From Sphingomonas sp. Leaf22 (GTDB taxonomy: Bacteria; Pseudomonadota; Alphaproteobacteria; Sphingomonadales; Sphingomonadaceae): a stretch of 44,942 nt of DNA. The translations under genes and the position numbers were made by a program. Location of the stretch: the NCBI RefSeq assembly GCF_001421715.1, contig NZ_LMKP01000013.1, forward strand, positions 1 to 44,942, read 5' to 3'. Below are positions 24,152-33,174 of the stretch, piece by piece; the first letter of the stretch is position 1, and every line of letters starts with the position of its first letter. The notes below the pieces were generated by a model. That model did not search any database and had not been told where the DNA came from. It was given only the letters and a program-made list of their open reading frames with translations.

Positions 24152-25654
24152 ATGCCGAACGAGCCGGTTCGATCGATCGTCATCGTCGGCGGGGGCACCG
24201 CCGGATGGATGGCCGCGACCTATCTGGCGCGGCGGCTGACGCATCTGAACCTGTCGATCATCGTCGTCGACAGCGCCGCGATCGGCACGGTCGGCGTGGG
24301 CGAGGCGACGGTGCCCGCGATCCGCGATTTCCTGTCGGCGATCGAACTGGGCGAGCCCGACGTTCTGCGCGAAACCGGCGGTACGATCAAATACGGCATC
24401 CGCTTCGATGGATGGGGCGGTGAGGGCCATCGGTTCTTCCACCCGTTCGGCCTGTACGGCGTCGGCGCGCAGGGCGTCGCCTTCCATCATTATTGGCTGA
24501 AACTGAACGCCGCGGACCGCGCCGGGCCGCTGGCGGACTATTGCCTCGCAACGCAACTGGCCCGCAACGGGCTGTTCCTGCCGCCCGCCGACCAGCCCGC
24601 CAACGATCTGGGCGTGTTCAACTTCGCGCTGCATTTCGATGCGGCCGCCTTTGCCGCGATGCTGCGTCGCCTCGCGCTCGCCAACCGCGTCGCGCATGTC
24701 GACGGGCGGATCGGGGCGGTCGCGACCGATCCGGCGCGCGGCCACGTCACCGGGGTCACGCTCGACGATGGGCGCACGATCGAGGGCGACCTGTGGATCG
24801 ACGCATCGGGGTTTCGCAGCCTGTTACTGGGCGACGCGCTGGGCGTGCCTTATATCGACTGGCGGCACTGGCTGCCGTGCGACCGGGCCATCGCCATTCC
24901 CTGCAAGGCCGCAGCCGGCGATCCGACCCCCTATACCGTCGCCACCGCCCGCAAGGCCGGCTGGCAATGGCGCATTCCGCTTCGCCACCGCATCGGCAAC
25001 GGATCGGTGTATTGCAGCGCGTTCCAGTCGGACGGCGATGCCGAGAACGCGCTGCTCGCCACGCTCGAAGGGGCACCGCTGGCCGATCCCAACCGACTGC
25101 GCTTCACGACCGGTCACCGGGAGCGGTTCTGGAGCGGCAACGTCATCGGCCTCGGCCTTGCCTCGGGCTTCCTCGAACCGCTCGAATCGACCAGCATCTC
25201 GCTGATCCAGTCGGGGCTCGAGCGGCTCGTCGCGCTGTTCCCCGATCGCGACTGCGACCCGCGCCTTGCCGCGACCTATAACCGGCAATCGGTGCTGGAA
25301 TTCGAACGGCTGCGCGACTTCCTGTTCCTTCATTATCTTGCCAACGGTCGCAATGAACCGTTCTGGCAGGCCATCCGCGCGGTCGAACCGCCAGAACCCT
25401 TGCAGATCAAGCTGGACGCCTGGCGTTCGGGAGGAGAATTTGTGCGAAACGAGTGGGATACGTTCCAGGACCCGAGCTGGTTGAGCCTGTATGCCGGGTT
25501 CGGCGACCTGCCCGCCCGCCATTCGCCGCTGGCCGATGCGATCGATGAGGACACGCTGGCCGACAGTTTCGCCCGGATGCGCGAGGCGATCGGCAAGACG
25601 CTGGCCCATGCCGAACCGCATGGCCGCTTCCTCGCCCGGGTGACCGGCGCATGA
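24152..25654 (+). CDS. Flavin-dependent tryptophan halogenase family protein 2
   Basis: A 500-aa paralogue of the first halogenase. It has FAD motif GGGTAGW (13-19), GVGEATVP (48-55), the catalytic-type Lys80 in GGTIKYGIRF, GWQWRIP (270-276) and Glu345 in FLEPLESTSI. All the known residues needed for hypohalous acid formation and transfer are present. Its ATG is preceded by GAGGGGGACGG. The stop overlaps the sugar-porter start by 4 nt (ATGA), so it is translated in one operon with sugar uptake and glycan cleavage genes. The native substrate is unknown; a role in glycan or aromatic metabolism or in signalling is speculation. Confidence 0.9.
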   Translation: MPNEPVRSIVIVGGGTAGWMAATYLARRLTHLNLSIIVVDSAAIGTVGVGEATVPAIRDFLSAIELGEPDVLRETGGTIKYGIRFDGWGGEGHRFFHPFGLYGVGAQGVAFHHYWLKLNAADRAGPLADYCLATQLARNGLFLPPADQPANDLGVFNFALHFDAAAFAAMLRRLALANRVAHVDGRIGAVATDPARGHVTGVTLDDGRTIEGDLWIDASGFRSLLLGDALGVPYIDWRHWLPCDRAIAIPCKAAAGDPTPYTVATARKAGWQWRIPLRHRIGNGSVYCSAFQSDGDAENALLATLEGAPLADPNRLRFTTGHRERFWSGNVIGLGLASGFLEPLESTSISLIQSGLERLVALFPDRDCDPRLAATYNRQSVLEFERLRDFLFLHYLANGRNEPFWQAIRAVEPPEPLQIKLDAWRSGGEFVRNEWDTFQDPSWLSLYAGFGDLPARHSPLADAIDEDTLADSFARMREAIGKTLAHAEPHGRFLARVTGA

Positions 25655-26952
25655 GCGGCGCGACCCACACTCGCGCCGTGGTCGCGATGAGTCTCGGCGG
25701 ACTGTTGTTCGGGTTCGACACTGCCGTCATCTCGGGCGTGACCGACGCGCTGCGCAGCAACTACGCCCTGTCCGAAGCGGGCCTCGGCCTCGCCGTCTCC
25801 GCCGCCTTGTGGGGCACGCTGGTTGGCGCGTTGTTCAGCGGCGCGCCGGGCGACCGCTGGGGCAGCCTTGCCGTGCTGCGCGTCGTCGGGCTGCTCTATG
25901 TCGTGTCGGCGGTCGGTTGCGCCATCGCCACCACGCTGACCGGCTTCATCGCGTTCCGCGTGCTCGGCGGCCTCGCCATCGGCGCATCGTCGGTGCTGGT
26001 CCCGGTCTATATCGCCGAAATCAGTTCGGCGAAGCGACGCGGGCTGCTCGTCGGGTTGTTCCAGTTCAACATCGTGGCGGGCATCCTGATCGCCTATCTC
26101 AGCAACTATCTGGTGGCGCAGGCGGTAACCCCCGATCTGGCTTGGCGGTGGAAGCTGGGCGTGGCGGCGGTGCCGGCCGCGCTGTTCCTGATCCTGCTGA
26201 CCGGATTGCCGCAAAGCCCGCGCTGGCTGACCGCCCGCGGACGCGGCGACAAAGCGGCGCGTGCGGCGGCACGGCTCGGCCTCGAAGCGATCCCGCCTGC
26301 GACGAGCGGCGGCACCGGGCGGCTCGACTGGCACGTGCACCGGATGCCGATCCTGCTCGCCATCGCCATCGGGCTGTTCAACCAGCTGTCGGGGATCAAC
26401 GCGATCCTCTATTACCTCAACGACATCTTTGCCGCCGCGGGCTTCACCGGCGTGTCCGGCGATATGCAGGCGATCGCCATCGGTGCCGCCAACCTGATCG
26501 CGACCGTCATCGGCATGGGCGTGATCGACCGGGTCGGGCGCAAGCCGTTGCTGATCGGCGGCGGCATCGTCACCGCCGTCGCGCTGGGCGGCGTCGCGCT
26601 GGTGTATATGGGACAGGCATCGCCGGCCCTGCTGCTGCCGCTGCTGATCCTGTTCATCGCCGCCTTCGCCATGTCGCAGGGCGCGGTGATCTGGGTCTAT
26701 CTCAGCGAAATCTTCCCGACCGACGTCCGTGCCCGCGGACAGGCGATCGGCAGCGCGACCCACTGGGTCGCCAATGCCGTCCTGTCGTTCGCCTTCCCGC
26801 TGGTGGCGCATTGGGACCGAGCGCTGCCCTTCTGGGGCTTTGCCGCCGCGATGCTGGTGCAGGCGCTGCTGGTCTGGCGCTTCTTCCCCGAAACCCGTGG
26901 CCGCGATCTTGAAGCGATCAGCGCCGACCTGACGAAAAGGACTTCTGCATGA
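25651..26952 (+). CDS. Sugar porter family MFS transporter
   Basis: A 433-aa inner-membrane protein with 12 expected TM segments. Sugar-porter motifs are GLLFGFDTAVISG in TM1, GDRWG in the 2-3 loop, a LPQSPRWL after TM6, QLSGINAILYYLNDIF in TM7, a DRVGRKPLL loop and PETRGRDLE at the C-terminal end. The central cytoplasmic loop is shorter than in most members. The start overlaps the halogenase stop and the stop overlaps the GH2 start, each by 4 nt. It probably imports the mono- or disaccharide released by the GH2 enzyme, driven by protons. Confidence 0.92.
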   Translation: MSGATHTRAVVAMSLGGLLFGFDTAVISGVTDALRSNYALSEAGLGLAVSAALWGTLVGALFSGAPGDRWGSLAVLRVVGLLYVVSAVGCAIATTLTGFIAFRVLGGLAIGASSVLVPVYIAEISSAKRRGLLVGLFQFNIVAGILIAYLSNYLVAQAVTPDLAWRWKLGVAAVPAALFLILLTGLPQSPRWLTARGRGDKAARAAARLGLEAIPPATSGGTGRLDWHVHRMPILLAIAIGLFNQLSGINAILYYLNDIFAAAGFTGVSGDMQAIAIGAANLIATVIGMGVIDRVGRKPLLIGGGIVTAVALGGVALVYMGQASPALLLPLLILFIAAFAMSQGAVIWVYLSEIFPTDVRARGQAIGSATHWVANAVLSFAFPLVAHWDRALPFWGFAAAMLVQALLVWRFFPETRGRDLEAISADLTKRTSA

Positions 26953-29900
26953 AACTGGGCATGATCGCCGCGCTGCTGGGCAGCGTCGCCATGGCGGGGG
27001 TCGCCGGCGCACAAGTCCCGGTCAATGGCGGGCCGTATAATGCCAGCTTCCTGACCGGCGGGATCGGGATCGAACGCCCGGTCGCCGGACCGGTGACACA
27101 GGCCGGGGCACCGTACAGCGTGACGTTGTGGATCAAAGCCGACGCGCGACAGGCGGGCATGGTGCCGCTGGTCGCGCTGGGCGAGGCGCGGGTCGTGGCA
27201 CTGAACGACGGGCGGCTGACGCTGAACGACGGGGCGACGACGCTGACCGGCCCGGCCATCGCGCCCGGCCGCTGGACGCAGGTCGCGGCGGTATCCGACG
27301 GCACCCGCGCGACCCTGTATGTCGACGGTCGCCGCGTCGCGACCGGTACGGCCCGTTCCGCCGCGACCAACGGCGTCCTTCACGTCGCGCGCGCGGTGCC
27401 CGGCCGTCCGCATTTCGGCGGTACGCTGGTCGGCGTCACGCTGGATGACCGCGCGCTGTCGCCCGCCGCCATCGCCGCGATGCCGCGCCCCGACTTCGCC
27501 AATGTCCAGCTGTGGGAGGTCGGCGTCACTTGGCCTTTCCAGAAAACGGCCAATATCGGCCAGACCCAGCAGCAGGACGCATGGACCCTGCCGCAGTCGA
27601 AGGGCGATGCGTACAGCGCGCCGGTCGCCAAACCGCTGCCGACTGCGCCCACCGTGCAGGCGACGGCACCGGGCCGGTGGCAGATCAATGGCTGGCAACT
27701 CGCCGCCGCCCCCGATGTCACCGGCGACGGCGCGGCGCTGTCGCGGCCGGGCACTCCCAAGGGGGCGTGGCGCGCGGCGACGGTGCCGGGCACCGTGCTC
27801 CAGACGCTGGTCGATCGCGGCGTCTATCCTGACCCCTATTACGGCCTGAACAACCTCAAAATCCCCGAAAAACTGGCACGGCAGAATTACTGGTACCGCA
27901 CCCGCTTCACCGTGCCGGCCGAGGCTGCCGGCAAGAAGCTGACGATCGTGTTCGGCGGCATCAACTACGCCGCCGACATCTGGGCCAATGGCGTGAAGCT
28001 GGGAGCCACGCGCGGCGCGTTCATCCGCGGCCAGTTCGATTACGTGCCCGTCGCGGGCGAGAACGTGATCGCGGTACGGGTATCGCCGCCGCCACATCCC
28101 GGCATTCCGCACGAACAATCGGTCAGCGCCGGCGTCGGCGAAAATGGCGGGCAGCTGGCGATCGACGGCCCGACCTTCGTCGCGACCGAGGGGTGGGACT
28201 GGATTCCCGGCATCCGCGACCGCAACACCGGGCTGTGGCGGCCGGTCGAGCTGGTCGCCCATGGCGCGGTCCGCATCCTCGACCCGCATGTCGTAACCGA
28301 CCTGCCGCTGCCGCGCACCGACCGCGCCAATGTCCATGTCACCGTGCCGATCGACAATAGCGGGCCGGCGGGACCGGTGACGGTCAAGGTCGCGTTCGAA
28401 GGGGTGTCGGTCGAACGGACCGTGACCGCGCCGACCGGACGCAGCGAGGTCCGCTTCACCCCCGCCGACTTCCCGGCGCTGACCGTCGCCAACCCCAAAT
28501 TATGGTGGCCCAATGGCTATGGCGAACCGCATCTCTACCACGCGACCTATCAGGTCAGTGACGCGAACGGCGTGTCGGATAGCAAGGCGCAGCGCTTCGG
28601 CATCCGCGAGGTCAGCTACGACCTGTCGCTGTTCGATGCGGCGGGCGCGCTGCGCCGGGTCAACGTCCAGACCACCGATGGCGGGCTTGCCGGGCAGAAG
28701 CTGATCGACGTCCGCCACGCCGCGATCAAGCAGACGCCGACCGGCTGGGCGGAATCGCTGACCCCGGCGGGTGAGGTGTCGAAGGCGGTGACGACGATCA
28801 CCGAAACGCTGCCCGAACCGCATCTGACCATCCGCGTGAACGGGGTGCGGATCGCCGCGCGCGGCGGCAATTGGGGCATGGACGACGCGATGAAGCGCGT
28901 CAGCTACGACTGGCTCAGCCCGTTCTTCCGCCTCCAGCGCGAGGCGCATATGAACGTCATCCGCAACTGGATGGGCAACAATACCGAGGACGAGTTCTAC
29001 GACCTGGCCGACGAGAACGGCATGATGGTCCTGAACGATTTCTGGCAATCGACCCAGAATTTCCAGATCGAGCCGGACGATGCCGCGCTGTTCCTCGCCA
29101 ATGCCCGCGACACGATCGCCCGCTATCGCAACCACCCCAGCATCATCCTGTGGTTCGGCCGCAACGAAGGCGTCCCCTATCCGACGCTGAACGAGGGGCT
29201 GGACGATGCCGTGTTCCAGCTCGACGGCACCCGCTGGTTCACCGGGTCGTCGAACGTCGTGAATCTGCAGGGGTCGGGGCCGTATAACTACCGTGCGCCG
29301 GTCGGCTATTTCACCGATCTCGCCACCGGTTTCTCCGTGGAGACCGGCACGCCGTCGCTGTCGACGGCGGAATCGGTCGCGTCCTATGTCCCTGCCGCCG
29401 ATCGCTGGCCGCTAGGCGACGTGCTGGCCTATCACGACTGGCATTTCGGCGGGAATGGCGACACCAAGACGTTCATGCAGACGCTGGCCACGATGTTCGG
29501 GACGGCCAAGGACTTCGCCGATTTCGAGCGCAAGGCGCAGATGATGAACCTCGAAACGCACAAGGCGATGTACGAGGGGTTCCTCGGCCACCTGTGGACG
29601 AAGAATAGCGGCCGGTTGCTATGGATGACGCATCCGGCATGGCCGTCGAACGCGTGGCAGATCTATTCATGGGACTATGACACCCACGCCGCCTATTATG
29701 GCGCGAAGAAAGCCGTCGAACCGCTACACGTCCAGCTGAACCTGCCGGGCAACGAACTGGTCGTGCTCAACACGACCCAGGGCGATGCGAAGGGGCTGAC
29801 CGCGAGCGTGCGGGTCGTCGGACTGGACAATGCCGAACTGTTCGCACGGTCCGAACGGGTCGATGCGCTGGCCAATCGCGCGACGCCGCTGGCCGCCGTG

Positions 29901-30329
29901 CCGCTCGACACGCTCTATGCGGCGCATCCGGTGGTGCTGGTACGGCTGACCCTGTCCGATGCGGCCGGCAAGCCCGTTTCGGACAATTTCTACTGGCGCG
30001 GGCGCGATACCGTTTCCTATCAGGCGTTGAACGCGCTCGCCCCAGCGACGCTGACGGCACGGATGACGGCCCCGGTGGTCGATGGCGGCGATCGGATGGT
30101 CGCGGTGACGCTGTCCAACGACGGCCCGGTCGCCGCACTGAACACCAAATTGACGCTGCTCGACCGCAACGGGCAGCGTATCCTCCCCGCCTTCTACGAC
30201 GACAACTATATTTCCCTCCTCCCGAAGGAAACCCGCACCATCACCATCCGCTACCCCGCGGCATTGGCCGCGCAGCCGGTCGTGACGTTGCGCGGATGGA
30301 ACGTCGCGGAAACGATGGTGCCGCAGTGA
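26949..30329 (+). CDS. GH2 glycoside hydrolase, exo-glucosaminidase/mannosidase type, with LamG-like N-terminus
   Basis: A 1126-aa secreted enzyme. A signal peptide (about 1-21, ending GAQ) is followed by a LamG/concanavalin-like domain (about 33-185), a GH2 sugar-binding jelly roll (about 270-430), an Ig-like domain (about 450-565) and a TIM barrel (about 625-840). The acid/base Glu740 is in SIILWFGRNEG and the likely nucleophile Glu798 in GFSVETGTPSL. The stretch near 898-929 (WPSNAWQIYSWDYDTHAAYY then KKAVEPLHVQ) resembles exo-beta-D-glucosaminidase (CsxA) and endo-beta-mannosidase relatives rather than beta-galactosidase. It is co-translated with the sugar porter. Glucosaminide or mannoside cleavage in the periplasm is likely; the exact specificity is open. 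Confidence 0.9.
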   Translation: MKLGMIAALLGSVAMAGVAGAQVPVNGGPYNASFLTGGIGIERPVAGPVTQAGAPYSVTLWIKADARQAGMVPLVALGEARVVALNDGRLTLNDGATTLTGPAIAPGRWTQVAAVSDGTRATLYVDGRRVATGTARSAATNGVLHVARAVPGRPHFGGTLVGVTLDDRALSPAAIAAMPRPDFANVQLWEVGVTWPFQKTANIGQTQQQDAWTLPQSKGDAYSAPVAKPLPTAPTVQATAPGRWQINGWQLAAAPDVTGDGAALSRPGTPKGAWRAATVPGTVLQTLVDRGVYPDPYYGLNNLKIPEKLARQNYWYRTRFTVPAEAAGKKLTIVFGGINYAADIWANGVKLGATRGAFIRGQFDYVPVAGENVIAVRVSPPPHPGIPHEQSVSAGVGENGGQLAIDGPTFVATEGWDWIPGIRDRNTGLWRPVELVAHGAVRILDPHVVTDLPLPRTDRANVHVTVPIDNSGPAGPVTVKVAFEGVSVERTVTAPTGRSEVRFTPADFPALTVANPKLWWPNGYGEPHLYHATYQVSDANGVSDSKAQRFGIREVSYDLSLFDAAGALRRVNVQTTDGGLAGQKLIDVRHAAIKQTPTGWAESLTPAGEVSKAVTTITETLPEPHLTIRVNGVRIAARGGNWGMDDAMKRVSYDWLSPFFRLQREAHMNVIRNWMGNNTEDEFYDLADENGMMVLNDFWQSTQNFQIEPDDAALFLANARDTIARYRNHPSIILWFGRNEGVPYPTLNEGLDDAVFQLDGTRWFTGSSNVVNLQGSGPYNYRAPVGYFTDLATGFSVETGTPSLSTAESVASYVPAADRWPLGDVLAYHDWHFGGNGDTKTFMQTLATMFGTAKDFADFERKAQMMNLETHKAMYEGFLGHLWTKNSGRLLWMTHPAWPSNAWQIYSWDYDTHAAYYGAKKAVEPLHVQLNLPGNELVVLNTTQGDAKGLTASVRVVGLDNAELFARSERVDALANRATPLAAVPLDTLYAAHPVVLVRLTLSDAAGKPVSDNFYWRGRDTVSYQALNALAPATLTARMTAPVVDGGDRMVAVTLSNDGPVAALNTKLTLLDRNGQRILPAFYDDNYISLLPKETRTITIRYPAALAAQPVVTLRGWNVAETMVPQ

Positions 30330-30435
30330 AACGATAATTTCCGCGTTGCCGGTTTCAACGGCCGGCAGCCGACCGACCGCGGCGGCATCGCTGTCGTGGG
30401 CACTCTTCCCGACGATACGGTTCGCGAGAATCTGT

Positions 30436-30468
30436 CATCGGCCGCCGCTCGACAGGCGACGGCCGATG
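30436..30468. terminator. Hairpin between convergent GH2 and TBDR4
   Basis: CATCGGCC (30436-30443) and GGCCGATG (30461-30468) form a perfect 8-bp stem in the 147-base gap between the GH2 stop and the end of TBDR4. It could serve as a terminator in both directions, although no T-run follows. A smaller TGCCGG/CCGGCA pair lies about 90 bases upstream. Confidence 0.4.
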
Positions 30469-30476
30469 GCAACGGA

Positions 30477-32882
30477 TCAGAAGCCCCGGCGCAGCGTCAC
30501 GAACCACTGGCGCGGCGCACCGGCCAGTAGCGTCTGGTTGTCCCCCGAGGCGGTATAGCCGTTGGTGCCGACCGTCGAGATATAGGCGCGATCGGTCAGG
30601 TTGGTGACGCTTCCTTCGATCGCGACGCCTTCCAACACGCCACCCAGCCCGGTCAGCCGGTATCCGATGCTGGCGTCGAGCAACACCCGCGCGCCGACCG
30701 ACTGGTCGTTCAGATAGGTGAAGTAGCGTTTCGACATGTAATCGCCGCCGACCCGCGCGAAGAAGCGGTCATCGTCATAGGCGATCTCGCCCTTGGCCAT
30801 ATGTTCGGGCGTGTCGACCACGGTCCGGCCCGCGATCGGCTGCACCACCGTGCCTGCCGCGTTGCGGACGTCGTTCTGATACGTCGCCTTGTTATACGAA
30901 TAGCTGGCGAACAGTGTCAGCGGCGACGCGAGGCGATAGGTCGCGGCGAGTTCGGCACCATAGCTTTCGACGCTGCCGGCGTTGTTCAGCGTCGGCGGGT
31001 TGCCGATGATCCCCGCCCCGTTCGCAAAGGTCAGCAGCCGGTTCGAGAAATCGACATAATAGCCGACCGCCGACAACTGTAATCCGCCCGAACGCAGACG
31101 CGCCCCGCCCTCGACCGTCTTCGACGTTTCGGGCTTCAGGGTGGAACGGATTGCGTTGAATCCGTTCTGGGTCGTTGCGAACGGACCGGTCGTCGCCGAC
31201 GACACGAACGCTCGCAGATTTTCAGTATAGCTCGCGAACAGTTCCGCTCCGCCGCCCAGGCGGAACAGGGCCGAGACCTGCGGCAGGAACCAGTCCCGCG
31301 CCTGGATGTCGCCGACGACCAGCGTACCGGTGCGCAGGTTCGCCGAATTGCGCACGCGCAACCCCTTCCAGCCGCCGTTGACCGTCAATGCGCCGAGGTC
31401 GAGGGTATCGGCGACGTGATATTGCAGCGTTTCGGTATCGTATTTACCGTCCCACTGCGTGCGGTACGGGTTGCTCTGGAACTGGCGCGCCGTGCGGTTC
31501 GGCGTGGCGGCGTCGTTCATGCCGTAGAAGCGGCGCGCCTGCTCGAACGTGTTCGTTTCGTACCACAGTCCGACTTCGATCCGGTTCGCGCCGGTGGTCA
31601 GCGCCATGCGGGTCTGATTGCCGGCGCGGTCGATGCCATATTCGGTAGTGCGGAAACCGAGCGGCGAGGCAAGGCCGGCGGTCGAGGTCGACGATACCGG
31701 CAATGCCGACCCGTCCGGCCCCGCGGCCCCCGCCGGGGTCGGCGAATAGGGCGTGATCCACGATCCCTGCCCCTTGTTGTGATGATAATAGCTGGTCGAC
31801 ACCAGCGACAATTCGGGCGTCAGCCGCGCATCGAAGGTCAGACCGCCCAGCCAGTCGCGCCGCAACCCGGCGGCGTCGTAATAGGCGTCGTCGACGGTGC
31901 CGAACCCGGTCGGAAAGGTGAAGCCGGCCCCGGTCCATGGCGCGGTGAAGCCCGTCGTCGATCCGTTGTTGGCGGCGGAATACGCACTGCGCGCCGCCTG
32001 ATTCTGGTACACCCGGCCGATCTGCAGCGCGAGCGGATAGTCGTCCGAAATATTGTCGGCGCGCAGACCGCGCCGGGCGATGATGTCGTAGCTCAGATCC
32101 TGATAGTCGTTTTCGCGCCGGTCAGAGAAGTTGAGGAACGCGGTGATGCTGCCGCGGGTGTCGATCTCCTTCACCAGCTTGGCATTGGCCTGATGCTGAC
32201 GCTGGACGCCGACGCCCTTCCACTTGTCGCTGGTCAGATAGCCATAGGACAGATAGCCCATCAGCCCGCCGCCGAGGTCGCCGGTGTCGATCCGGGCAAA
32301 GGCGCGGATCGTATCGTTACTGCCATAGGTGCCCGACGCGACGATATCGGCGGTGTCGGACGGCTTGCGGCTGACAAATTCCAGCGTACCGCCCAGATTG
32401 CTGGTCGATGTGGTGCCCAGCGCACCCGCGCCCTGCGCGACCGTGGTCGTCGCGATGTTTTCGGACAGGATCGCGCGGCTGATATGGAGGCCGTTGACGT
32501 TGCCATAGCTCATGTCGCCCAGCGGCACGCCGTCCAGCGTGAAGCCCAGCTGGTTCTGGTTGAACCCGCGCAGCGAGATGCGCGTCGACCATTCATAGGC
32601 ACCGAACGCGTCGGCCGACTGGAAATTGACGCCCGGCAGCTTGGCGGCCGCCTTCAGCGGCGACGTCCCCGGGGTCAGCCGTTCCATGTCGATCGCCGAG
32701 ATCGTCTGCACCTGCCGCGTCTGGCCAAAGCCTAGCACGACGATTTCCTCGCCTTCCGCCGGTGCCGCTTCATCGACCTCGGGGGCGGCAACGGGTGCTA
32801 CGACCACGCGTTCCTGGCCGTACGCCGTGCCTGTCATGAGTGCGAGTGGCGCTGCGCCAACCAACCAGATGCGTGCCGTCAT
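30477..32882 (-). CDS. TonB-dependent receptor 4 (TBDR4)
   Basis: An 801-aa outer-membrane receptor. The signal peptide is cut near AYG-Q (residue 22). EEIVVLG at about 45-51 is followed by a plug containing LKAAAKLPGVNFQSADAFG, TRISLRGFNQNQLGFTLDGV and LGTTSTSNLGGTLEF. This is the shorter, catecholate/vitamin-type plug rather than the SAQDIGKLPD family. The C-terminus is LRRGF with the usual aromatic end. ATG 32882 is chosen because AGGGGG precedes it; upstream in-frame starts would extend through the phased repeats. It is divergent from the RTX exoprotein, and five 11-bp-phased units at 32930-32980 face this gene. Ligand unknown; context suggests a phosphorus-containing compound. Confidence 0.92.
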   Translation of the reverse strand: MTARIWLVGAAPLALMTGTAYGQERVVVAPVAAPEVDEAAPAEGEEIVVLGFGQTRQVQTISAIDMERLTPGTSPLKAAAKLPGVNFQSADAFGAYEWSTRISLRGFNQNQLGFTLDGVPLGDMSYGNVNGLHISRAILSENIATTTVAQGAGALGTTSTSNLGGTLEFVSRKPSDTADIVASGTYGSNDTIRAFARIDTGDLGGGLMGYLSYGYLTSDKWKGVGVQRQHQANAKLVKEIDTRGSITAFLNFSDRRENDYQDLSYDIIARRGLRADNISDDYPLALQIGRVYQNQAARSAYSAANNGSTTGFTAPWTGAGFTFPTGFGTVDDAYYDAAGLRRDWLGGLTFDARLTPELSLVSTSYYHHNKGQGSWITPYSPTPAGAAGPDGSALPVSSTSTAGLASPLGFRTTEYGIDRAGNQTRMALTTGANRIEVGLWYETNTFEQARRFYGMNDAATPNRTARQFQSNPYRTQWDGKYDTETLQYHVADTLDLGALTVNGGWKGLRVRNSANLRTGTLVVGDIQARDWFLPQVSALFRLGGGAELFASYTENLRAFVSSATTGPFATTQNGFNAIRSTLKPETSKTVEGGARLRSGGLQLSAVGYYVDFSNRLLTFANGAGIIGNPPTLNNAGSVESYGAELAATYRLASPLTLFASYSYNKATYQNDVRNAAGTVVQPIAGRTVVDTPEHMAKGEIAYDDDRFFARVGGDYMSKRYFTYLNDQSVGARVLLDASIGYRLTGLGGVLEGVAIEGSVTNLTDRAYISTVGTNGYTASGDNQTLLAGAPRQWFVTLRRGF

Positions 32883-32929
32883 GATAACCCCCTGCGACAT
32901 TCTGAACTGCCGTCCTGTCGGGGGGCGCT

Positions 32930-32980
32930 TGCGACGGTATCGTGAAGTACGTGCGACGGTTCGGCGACCAATCGATGACA
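32930..32980 (-). promoter_or_regulatory. Five-unit 11-bp-phased repeat array facing TBDR4
   Basis: On the plus strand, heptamers TGCGACG (32930), CGTGAAG (32941), TGCGACG (32952), GGCGACC (32963) and GATGACA (32974) are separated by exactly four bases each. On the TBDR4 coding strand they read TGTCATC, GGTCGCC, CGTCGCA, CTTCACG and CGTCGCA. This is a GTC-centred direct repeat on one face of the helix, as bound by PhoB/OmpR-type regulators. The array ends 48 bases upstream of the TBDR4 ATG. Periodicity is directly visible; PhoB is the inferred binder. Confidence 0.55.
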
Positions 32981-33067
32981 ATGCGCCGCCAATGGCTGCA
33001 GGGTACGTTCGGGCTCCAAACCGGGCGGCCGGTCAGAATTCGGCAGGTACAATCGATTATTAACCAT

Positions 33068-33107
33068 CTGTCACGTTGTCGCAACGAACCTGTAATCCAC
33101 CTGCCAT
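33068..33107 (+). promoter_or_regulatory. Pho-box-like four-unit array upstream of the RTX exoprotein
   Basis: CTGTCAC (33068-33074), TCGCAAC (33079-33085), CTGTAAT (33090-33096) and CTGCCAT (33101-33107) are spaced by four bases each, an exact 11-bp period. Three of the four match the PhoB half-site CTGTCAT at six of seven positions. The array ends 67 bases before the ATG at 33175 and points toward that gene. This is the best Pho-box candidate in the window. Confidence 0.65.
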
Positions 33108-33174
33108 GCGCAACGGGCAGCCTGATGCGCGAAGGCGGCCGGGGCCGCACCATCGCATGCGGGGAATGTCGGGT

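Noticed and set aside
20881..24198. A 1105-codon minus-strand frame opposite TBDR3
   Set aside because: Same antisense artefact; no domain, ribosome-binding site or plausible start, and it covers the TBDR3 promoter.
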